10,602 nt of DNA from Prevotella sp. (GTDB lineage Bacteria; Bacteroidota; Bacteroidia; Bacteroidales; Bacteroidaceae): the NCBI GenBank assembly GCA_016291915.1, contig JAEEZP010000226.1:1-10602 (forward strand). The letters are read 5' to 3'. The notes under the pieces are model-generated. The model did no database searches. It was not told the origin of the DNA and saw only the letters and a program-made list of their open reading frames with translations. Both the position numbers and the translations under genes were made by a program. This document shows, piece by piece, positions 4,972 through 10,602 of the stretch. Position 1 is the stretch's first letter; each line of letters starts with the position of its first letter.

Positions 4972-7224
4972 ATGGAAAACGAATTGCCTTACACGGATAC
5001 AGAAATCACTCAGATATGGGATCTGTTTGAAAAACTGTTGCAGATATTAGAACCTCATCTCAAAGAAGGAGATGAGGAAAAGTTACGTGCCCATATCAAA
5101 ATGTCACTCGAGAGTGGTGTCATTCCAAGGGATGTATTCGGACTAAATCCTATCCTGATGAGTCTTGAGACCGCCTTTATAGCTATTGAGGAGGAAGGAC
5201 TGAAGCGTGATGGGGTATGCGCCATACTCTTGTATTCCAGCGTATTCCATGGTTTAACCACCTTGGAACAGATAAAAAAAGAATATGGAGAAACCGTCTG
5301 CACTATTCTTCATGGCTTAGTACGTATTCAGGAGTTATATACAAAGAACCCTGTCATTGAGAGTGAGAATTTCAGGAATCTGTTACTCTCTTTTGCTGAA
5401 GACATGCGTGTGATTCTTATTATGATTGCTGATCGTGTGAATATGATGAGGCAGATAAGAGACACCGAACAGGTAGAAGCAAAGATGCAGGTAAGTCAGG
5501 AAGCTAACTACCTCTATGCCCCTCTGGCGCATAAGCTCGGATTGTATAAATTGAAAAGCGAGTTGGAGGATCTCTCTTTGAAATATCTTGAGCACGATGC
5601 TTATTATATGATCAAGGATAAGCTGAACGCCACCAAGAGAAGCCGTGATATCTATATAGAAAAATTCATTGCTCCTATCGACGAGAAACTGAAAGAGGCT
5701 GGACTGAAGTTCCACATGAAGGGACGCACAAAGAGTATCCATAGCATCTGGCAGAAGATGAAGAAGCAGAAATGTGGTTTCGAAGGTATCTTTGATCTTT
5801 TTGCCATTCGTATTATCCTTGACTCGGATGAATCATTGCAACATACTGATTTGAAAAAACTCAGGATGAAAGAGCATGCCCAATGCTGGCAGGTGTTTGC
5901 CATCATCACCAATATGTATCAGAGTAATCCCAAGCGATTACGTGACTGGTTAACTGTTCCTAAGTCAAATGGATATGAAAGCTTGCATATCACTGTTCTC
6001 GGTCCGGAGAATAAATGGGTGGAAGTACAGATCAGGACTGAGCGTATGGATGATGTGGCGGAACGTGGTCTGGCAGCCCATTGGCGTTACAAGGGTGTGA
6101 AGAGTAGCGAAGGCGGTATGGACGAGTGGCTTAACAGTATCCGATCTGCCCTCGAAGCCGGTGATGGTAATGCTGTAATGGATGAGTTTAAGATGGATCT
6201 CTACGAGGATGAGGTATTTGTCTTCACCCCCAAAGGAGATCTGATCAAGTTCCCCAAGGGAGCTACCGTTCTTGACTTTGCTTATCATATACATTCTAAG
6301 GTGGGAAATGCCTGTACAGGTGCTCGTATCAACAACAAGATTGTTACCTTCCGTCATCAGTTGCAGAGTGGTGATCAGGTAGAGATACTTACTTCATCGA
6401 ATCAAAAGCCCCGACAGGAATGGCTGAGAATCGTCAAGACCAGTCGTGCAAAATCAAAGATCCGGTTGGCCTTGAAAGAGACACAGGTTAAGGAAGCGCT
6501 ATTCGCCAAGGAGATGTTGGAAAGGCGGTTGAAAAACCGTAAGGTCGAATTGGAGGAGAGTGTGATGAACCACCTCATCAAGAAAATGGGATTCAAAGAG
6601 ACTCGCGACTTCTACAAACAGATAGCCGACGGGACATTGGATGCCACAGAAGTCATCGACAAATATGTAGAGCTTCAACAGCAAGGGAAAGGAAACAGTG
6701 TCACTCCCAATAATCCGACCCAGAAGGCTGAGGAATTCGTCTTTGAGAATCCTAACGAGGAGATTGTAGAGCATAATGATGATGTGTTGATCATCGACAA
6801 GAATCTGACGGGGGTTGACTTCCAGTTGGCTAAATGTTGTCATCCTATATACGGTGATCGGGTCTTTGGTTTTACCACAATCAACGGGGGTATCAAGATT
6901 CACCGTTGTGACTGTCCCAATGCCCCCGAACTACGTCGTCGATATGGTTATCGCATTGTTAAGGCGCAGTGGAGTGGAAAGGGTAACTCCCAGTATTCCA
7001 CTACCTTACATATCATTGGTAATGATGATATCGGCATTGTTAACAATATCACCAGTATCATTTCCAAGGAAGAAAAGATCATGATGCGTTCCATCAATAT
7101 TGACAGTCATGACGGACTTTTCTCCGGCAATCTGATTATCAATGTGGAAGACACCTCACGCCTACAATCTCTTATCAAGAAGTTACGTGCTATTAAAGGT
7201 GTAAAGCAGGTTACACGTATATAA
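4972..7224 (+). CDS. relA: RelA/SpoT-family (p)ppGpp synthetase, hydrolase site degenerate
   Basis: This long RelA/SpoT homologue makes the alarmone (p)ppGpp from ATP and GDP/GTP, normally on the ribosome when uncharged tRNA accumulates. Numbering from the ATG at 4972 (750 aa): a degenerate HD hydrolase domain at about 35-190; synthetase at about 230-380 with GRTKS (251-255), FDLFAIRI (Asp275), RLRD (322-325), NGYESLH and WVEVQIRT (Glu351); a TGS domain at about 414-474 with AYHIHS; a helical region; a zinc-finger-like Cys set (CC at 622-623, C646, C648); and an ACT/RRM domain at about 677-750. In the HD domain the usual metal and catalytic residues are replaced: N59 for His, Y88-S89 for His-Asp, F92-H93 for Glu-Asp; only D154 remains. 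It should synthesise but not degrade (p)ppGpp, so the genome likely has a second, hydrolase-competent member. A longer start at 4921 is possible but would place a promoter-like box inside the gene. Its stop is one base from the tilS stop. Confidence 0.94.
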   Translation: MENELPYTDTEITQIWDLFEKLLQILEPHLKEGDEEKLRAHIKMSLESGVIPRDVFGLNPILMSLETAFIAIEEEGLKRDGVCAILLYSSVFHGLTTLEQIKKEYGETVCTILHGLVRIQELYTKNPVIESENFRNLLLSFAEDMRVILIMIADRVNMMRQIRDTEQVEAKMQVSQEANYLYAPLAHKLGLYKLKSELEDLSLKYLEHDAYYMIKDKLNATKRSRDIYIEKFIAPIDEKLKEAGLKFHMKGRTKSIHSIWQKMKKQKCGFEGIFDLFAIRIILDSDESLQHTDLKKLRMKEHAQCWQVFAIITNMYQSNPKRLRDWLTVPKSNGYESLHITVLGPENKWVEVQIRTERMDDVAERGLAAHWRYKGVKSSEGGMDEWLNSIRSALEAGDGNAVMDEFKMDLYEDEVFVFTPKGDLIKFPKGATVLDFAYHIHSKVGNACTGARINNKIVTFRHQLQSGDQVEILTSSNQKPRQEWLRIVKTSRAKSKIRLALKETQVKEALFAKEMLERRLKNRKVELEESVMNHLIKKMGFKETRDFYKQIADGTLDATEVIDKYVELQQQGKGNSVTPNNPTQKAEEFVFENPNEEIVEHNDDVLIIDKNLTGVDFQLAKCCHPIYGDRVFGFTTINGGIKIHRCDCPNAPELRRRYGYRIVKAQWSGKGNSQYSTTLHIIGNDDIGIVNNITSIISKEEKIMMRSINIDSHDGLFSGNLIINVEDTSRLQSLIKKLRAIKGVKQVTRI

Positions 7225-7225
7225 G

Positions 7226-8605
7226 TTATTCCTCTTTCAGATACGTAACGCGAATCACTTCTTGGGTGGTAGGTGTTATCTTACAGTTGTCATCCGGACG
7301 TTCGTTGACAAGCCAAACGATACGGTCATCCCTGTCTGTGAGCACCAACTGACGATTCTTCTCGAAAAGGGTAAATTTCTTGTTTGTCATATAATCACTG
7401 ACCAACTGTGATCCTTTCATACCGAAAGGTCGGAATCGGTCACCATTACGTACAGTCCTTAATATCAGAGGGAAATGTATGGATGCAGCATCCATATTTA
7501 CACACGCACGTTCTTTACTGATCTGAAACGAAACATCCACCAGGATACGTTCAATCTTCAGTTTCTGTCCATTGCCAAAGAGGTAACTCCCTTCTTCAGG
7601 AATACGCAAAGTCACAGATTTCTCTTCACTTTCTCTGATAGGTTCAACAATGAGCTGGTCGCGGTTAACCAACAACTGATGTGTGCTACTACTGAAGACA
7701 GCCCCACTGTTGGCAGTGAGATTCTGGTAGATAATCTCTACCTGTGAAGAGTTGAAATGATAATCTCGCAGTATATAAAATAAGGTGTACTCAGGAGATA
7801 CTTGTTCACACAGACGGTTTACCGGGATGACACAACCCTTTTCACGGGATTGTTCCTCACCCAGCACATTGGTTACCGACTGCTGCATAGCTGCTTCGAA
7901 GACTTTAAAAGCTTCACTGATACGTATCGTGGTTTTGGAGATACTCTCCCCTACCGACGGATTGATACGTTGCATGGCTGGTATAACACCCAGTCGTATT
8001 TTGTTTCTGACAATATTTGCAACAAGATTAGTGCTGTCGGTAACATATTCTTCTCCTAATGCCTGAAGATATTCTTCTATCTCCTTTCGAGAGATACAGA
8101 GCAAAGGACGGATGATATCACCATTCAAAGGAGCAATTCCTCTTAATCCTTGCAAACCGGTTCCCCTGATAAGGTTCATCAGCATCGTTTCCACGGAGTC
8201 ATCACGATGATGACCCACACAGATGCCATCAGCATGGATATCATCCTTCAACTGTGAGAAATAATGATATCGAAGCTCACGGGCTGCCATCTCAACACTT
8301 ATGCGATGGAGGGTAGCATACGAACGGGTCTCAAAATGCACTCTGTGAAGGGGAATGTTTTTACGCTCACACAAAGCGACACAGAATTGCTCATCTCTTT
8401 CTGCTTCCCCACGACGAAGGTTGAAGTTACAGTGAACAGCTTCAACGTGATAGTGTAACCTATTGAGAATCAACATTAAGGAAACGCTATCTGCTCCTCC
8501 GCTTAAAGCGACGAGATAACGTTTGTCGGATTGTAACAAACGATGTGTTTCTATGAACGCTTTTACACGTTCCTCCACCTTCTTAATTATATGCCCATGC
8601 TCCAT
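7226..8605 (-). CDS. tilS: TilS, tRNA(Ile)-lysidine synthetase
   Basis: TilS uses ATP to attach lysine to C34 of tRNA-Ile(CAU), switching the tRNA from Met to Ile identity so that AUA is read as Ile; it is essential in most bacteria. The 459-aa product has the PP-loop motif SGGADS at 35-40, the family signature GHHRDDSVET at 131-140 followed by NLIRGTGLQGLRG, and the RNKIRLGVIP block at 200-209. The C-terminal domain carries RTVRNGDRFRPFGMKGSQ at 383-400 with DYMTNKKF after it, as in full-length TilS. The ATG at 8605 is used; Met-Glu-His-Gly-His leads into the first helix. It is the last gene of a minus-strand unit, 46 bases after the rlmI stop, and that gap holds a heptamer repeat. Its 3' end abuts the convergent RelA/SpoT gene with no room for a hairpin between them. 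Confidence 0.97.
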   Translation of the reverse strand: MEHGHIIKKVEERVKAFIETHRLLQSDKRYLVALSGGADSVSLMLILNRLHYHVEAVHCNFNLRRGEAERDEQFCVALCERKNIPLHRVHFETRSYATLHRISVEMAARELRYHYFSQLKDDIHADGICVGHHRDDSVETMLMNLIRGTGLQGLRGIAPLNGDIIRPLLCISRKEIEEYLQALGEEYVTDSTNLVANIVRNKIRLGVIPAMQRINPSVGESISKTTIRISEAFKVFEAAMQQSVTNVLGEEQSREKGCVIPVNRLCEQVSPEYTLFYILRDYHFNSSQVEIIYQNLTANSGAVFSSSTHQLLVNRDQLIVEPIRESEEKSVTLRIPEEGSYLFGNGQKLKIERILVDVSFQISKERACVNMDAASIHFPLILRTVRNGDRFRPFGMKGSQLVSDYMTNKKFTLFEKNRQLVLTDRDDRIVWLVNERPDDNCKITPTTQEVIRVTYLKEE

Positions 8606-8609
8606 ACCA

Positions 8610-8644
8610 CCCTATACTCTAAACCCTAAACTCTAAACCCTAAA
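8610..8644 (-). repeat. telomere-like heptamer repeat before tilS
   Basis: On the minus strand five 7-base units lie in tandem: TTTAGGG, TTTAGAG, TTTAGGG, TTTAGAG, TATAGGG. The first four are two perfect 14-bp copies (8617-8644) and the last is degenerate. The array ends 4 bases before the tilS ATG at 8605, so it would form the leader next to the start codon. The G-rich units might affect translation, or the array may be a simple sequence repeat; the sequence cannot tell. Confidence 0.85.
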
Positions 8645-8651
8645 CCAGAAC

Positions 8652-9836
8652 CTACTCCACATACAATACCAACCCCTTCAGGTATTCACCCTCGGGATGA
8701 TAGATATTGATGGGATGATCTGCCGGTTGGTGCAACTGATGGAGAATCCGTACTTTCCTGCCTGCCATGGCTGCGGCAGTAAACACAGCATTCCGAAAAT
8801 GATCCTTCGTAACCACCTGAGAACAACTGAAGGTAAACAGGATGCCGCCTTTTTGTATTTTCTCCATTGCTTTCATATTCAGACGAGTGTATCCCTTCAA
8901 AGCATTATGAAGTGCACCTCGATGTTTGGCAAAGGCTGGCGGGTCGAGGATTATCAGGTCATAGGTATTCTCTGCTCTGTCAAGGAACTTAAAAGCATCA
9001 TCACAGAAGGCCTGATGACGATCATCGTCAGCGAAGTTCAGTTGAACATTCGTATTTGTCAAATCTATCGCCTTGGCACTGCTGTCCACAGAGTGAACGA
9101 GTTGTGCACCACCTCTCATAGCATAGAATGAGAATCCACCGGTATAACAGAACATGTTCAAGACTTTCTTGCCTTTGGCATATTGCTCTAACAGTTTACG
9201 GTTCTCACGTTGATCCACAAAGAATCCTGTCTTCTGCCCCTTTAACCAGTCAACATGGAAAAGAAGTCCGTTCTCCATGGCTGTGTTATCACTGCTTCCA
9301 CCAATGATGAAACCATCTTCCTGGCCGAGATCGGCTTTATAAGGGAGGGTCGTCTCACTCTTGTAATAAACATTCTCTATACGGTGATCCATCACCTCCA
9401 TCAACTGTCGGGCAATCGTCATACGCTCCACATGCATACCCACACTATGAGCCTGCATCACAGCTGTCTTTCCATAACAGTCAATAACTAATCCCGGCAG
9501 GTTGTCACCCTCTCCATGAACCAGACGATAAGTATTGTTAGAAGGACTGTCGGCAATGCCGATACGTTGGCGCATCACAAAGGCTGACAACAGACGGTCA
9601 TGCCAGAAACGGTTGTCAATAGTTATGTCTCGGAAAGAGAGGACCCTCACGGCTATCGATCCTATCTGGAAATGTCCCACGGCAATAAAATTATTATTGG
9701 CGGTCATCACTTGAACCACCTCTCCTTCTTCTATATTGGGATCAGCATGATGAATAGCCCCGGAAAAGACCCATGGATGGAATCTCTTCAGGCTCTCTTC
9801 CTTACCCTTCTTGAGATATATTTTCTTGTATGTCAT
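8652..9836 (-). CDS. rlmI: RlmI-type SAM-dependent 23S rRNA methyltransferase
   Basis: RlmI (YccW) methylates C5 of a cytidine in 23S rRNA (C1962 in E. coli). The 394-aa product has an N-terminal PUA RNA-binding domain at about 3-70 (KGKEESLKRFHPWVFSGAI), the linker block LVHGEGDNLPGLVID at 105-119, and KGQKTGFFVDQRENR at 199-213. The Rossmann methyltransferase domain follows: motif I NMFCYTGGFS at 227-236, SVDSS at 249-253, motif IV LDPPAFAKH at 297-305, and TFSCSQ at 335-340, where C338 is the likely catalytic Cys. The tail ADHP...YHPEGEYLKGLVLYV matches the family end, and length matches the usual 390-400 aa. I chose the ATG at 9836; a TTG three codons upstream is less likely. It overlaps the end of the exonuclease gene by 35 bases and precedes tilS, so the three are probably one transcript. 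The exact target base in this lineage is inferred from the family. Confidence 0.92.
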   Translation of the reverse strand: MTYKKIYLKKGKEESLKRFHPWVFSGAIHHADPNIEEGEVVQVMTANNNFIAVGHFQIGSIAVRVLSFRDITIDNRFWHDRLLSAFVMRQRIGIADSPSNNTYRLVHGEGDNLPGLVIDCYGKTAVMQAHSVGMHVERMTIARQLMEVMDHRIENVYYKSETTLPYKADLGQEDGFIIGGSSDNTAMENGLLFHVDWLKGQKTGFFVDQRENRKLLEQYAKGKKVLNMFCYTGGFSFYAMRGGAQLVHSVDSSAKAIDLTNTNVQLNFADDDRHQAFCDDAFKFLDRAENTYDLIILDPPAFAKHRGALHNALKGYTRLNMKAMEKIQKGGILFTFSCSQVVTKDHFRNAVFTAAAMAGRKVRILHQLHQPADHPINIYHPEGEYLKGLVLYVE

Positions 9837-10452
9837 AATCAACAATTTTCAGTTCATAATCCTTTGTCACAAGCAGTCGCTGCAACTCTTGATAGATCTT
9901 TATACAGGCCCATGCATCAGTGGCCGCATATCGTTTCTGAGCATCTGTAAGATTAGCATTCTCCCAGTTACTTAACTGTTCGCGTTTCCTGATTCTCAAG
10001 CCGAACAGATTGGCATACAACTTCTGCAGACTCAGATCTTCAATACCTATCTTTCCAACCATCTCTTGAATATCGACGAAAAAGCCCGGCGTAAACAATG
10101 TTCTTCGTTTCAACGAGAGGAGATCATCATGCCAAGAGAGTCCTACCTTTGGCACTGTCTTATCCTCCAGCAGACGGATAATCGCCGGAGTCATTCCAAT
10201 AAGATTCAGTCGGAAGAGAAAGCAGTGGGTTGTCGTAGCTACCTGCAAGAGTGCAACCTTGTAAGTCACTCCTTTTCGGAAGGAAGGACGTGTTTCGGTA
10301 TCTATTCCCAACAATGCATGTGAAAGGAGATAATCCACCGCACGCTCTGCCTCTCCGGCAGTATTTATCACGATGATACGTCCCTCAAAAGCAGCGACCG
10401 GCAGGCGAGCAATCTCTTTTTTATCGTATTTATTATAAATGATTTTTCCCAT
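9802..10452 (-). CDS. DEDDy-type 3'-5' exonuclease
   Basis: The 216-aa product is a single-domain exonuclease of the DnaQ-like superfamily, closest in pattern to the WRN/RNase D exonuclease domain. Exo I is GIDTETRPSF (D51, E53), Exo II lies in KVGLSWHDDLLSL (D109 or D110), and Exo III is YAATDAW (Y175, D179), giving the full DEDDy set expected to bind two metal ions. No HRDC, helicase or polymerase domain is attached, so this is not a full RNase D or RecQ. The substrate (RNA or DNA ends) cannot be read from the sequence; the rRNA methyltransferase and tilS genes downstream make an RNA role plausible, but that is inference. The ATG at 10452 follows a -7 box by 17 bases. The last 11 codons overlap the start of the methyltransferase gene in another frame. 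It diverges from the partial gene at 10550. Confidence 0.92.
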   Translation of the reverse strand: MGKIIYNKYDKKEIARLPVAAFEGRIIVINTAGEAERAVDYLLSHALLGIDTETRPSFRKGVTYKVALLQVATTTHCFLFRLNLIGMTPAIIRLLEDKTVPKVGLSWHDDLLSLKRRTLFTPGFFVDIQEMVGKIGIEDLSLQKLYANLFGLRIRKREQLSNWENANLTDAQKRYAATDAWACIKIYQELQRLLVTKDYELKIVDYDIQENISQEG

Positions 10453-10469
10453 TTTCTTCTAACTATTTG

Positions 10470-10477
10470 CAAAATTA
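10470..10477 (-). promoter_or_regulatory. -7 box of the exonuclease-rlmI-tilS unit
   Basis: Minus-strand TAATTTTG (10477-10470), followed by CAAA, fits TAnnTTTG and lies 17 bases before the exonuclease ATG. The expected -33 TTTG is not seen at the right distance, so the promoter is supported by its -7 box and position only. It probably drives all three genes. Confidence 0.5.
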
Positions 10478-10520
10478 GAAAAAAAAAGCAATTAAATGCC
10501 CTTTTCTGATAAAATTCAAT

Positions 10521-10528
10521 TACTTTTG
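10521..10528 (+). promoter_or_regulatory. -7 box of the gene starting at 10550
   Basis: TACTTTTG (10521-10528) fits TAnnTTTG and is followed by CAG. It lies 21 bases before the ATG at 10550, giving a leader of roughly 15 bases. A clear -33 TTTG is missing. It is divergent from the exonuclease promoter about 45 bases away. Confidence 0.5.
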
Positions 10529-10549
10529 CAGTTAAATAGTAAATATACG

Positions 10550-10602
10550 ATGGCAAAAAAGAAACAAAAACAGAAAAGTGCTTCTTTTAAAGAGGCACTT
10601 GG
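10550..10602 (+). CDS. start of a gene cut by the window edge (possibly ftsK)
   Basis: An ATG at 10550 begins an open frame, MAKKKQKQKSASFKEAL, that runs off the window after 17 full codons. The Lys/Gln-rich start is typical of cytoplasmic N-termini before a membrane or nucleic-acid-binding domain, and many Bacteroidota FtsK DNA translocases begin in a similar way before their transmembrane segments. That identity is a guess, because no domain lies inside the window. A -7 promoter box 21 bases upstream supports a real gene start. Confidence 0.6.
   Translation, partial: MAKKKQKQKSASFKEAL

Noticed and set aside
5965..6357. 130-codon minus-strand frame inside the RelA/SpoT gene
   Set aside because: It lies opposite the conserved synthetase and TGS coding sequence and shows no features of a protein family.
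8610..8644. Telomere-like repeat as eukaryotic contamination or an assembly join
   Set aside because: It is short, alternates with a variant unit, and both flanking genes are intact and typical of the same bacterial operon.
8697..9131. 144-codon plus-strand frame inside the methyltransferase gene
   Set aside because: It is antisense to conserved methyltransferase motifs, with no recognisable domain or promoter box.
9834..9845. TTG at 9845 as start of the methyltransferase gene
   Set aside because: The ATG at 9836 gives the usual family N-terminus (MTYKKIYLKKGKEESL); the upstream codons add only three residues and lengthen the overlap.

Overview
This is an ordinary chromosomal stretch of a Bacteroidales bacterium, most likely Prevotella or a close relative. 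Three things point there: the proteins (DUF4301, a Bacteroidales-type RelA/SpoT enzyme, an RlmI-like methyltransferase), upstream sites that match the Bacteroidota promoter (TTTG, about 19-20 bases, then TAnnTTTG), and starts that lack a Shine-Dalgarno sequence and are preceded by A-rich leaders. I see no phage, transposon, CRISPR array or defence locus.

Layout. A tRNA-Arg(ACG) gene with its own promoter lies at 44-117 (minus). rarA, a replication-fork AAA+ ATPase, follows at 320-1591 (minus). A gene-poor spacer of about 490 bases (1592-2082) holds two outward promoters, an AT-rich dyad over the rarA promoter, and an array of four 8-bp sites spaced exactly 22 bp apart in + - - + orientation. 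A 266-aa protein of unknown function with a very acidic tail is at 2083-2883 (plus) and ends at a strong symmetric terminator. Facing it on the minus strand is a two-gene unit, DUF4301 (3327-4844) then a small lipoprotein (2952-3305). Divergent from DUF4301 is a long RelA/SpoT-family (p)ppGpp synthetase (4972-7224, plus) whose hydrolase site is degenerate. It meets tilS tail to tail with one base between the stop codons. The last minus-strand unit reads 3'-5' exonuclease (9802-10452), RlmI-type methyltransferase (8652-9836), tilS (7226-8605). A telomere-like heptamer repeat lies just before the tilS start. A new plus-strand gene begins at 10550 and is cut by the window edge.

How the genes relate. 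Most deal with RNA or stress: an arginine tRNA whose A34 should become inosine, tRNA-Ile lysidinylation (TilS), a likely 23S rRNA m5C methyltransferase, a possible RNA-processing exonuclease, the stringent-response alarmone synthetase, and RarA at stalled forks. The exonuclease, methyltransferase and tilS genes look co-transcribed. The points most worth a second look are an A19-U56 replacement of the G19-C56 pair in the tRNA, the lost hydrolase residues and internal promoter-like site of the RelA/SpoT gene, the 22-bp phased site array, nucleotidyltransferase-like motifs in DUF4301, and an internal duplication in the 266-aa protein.
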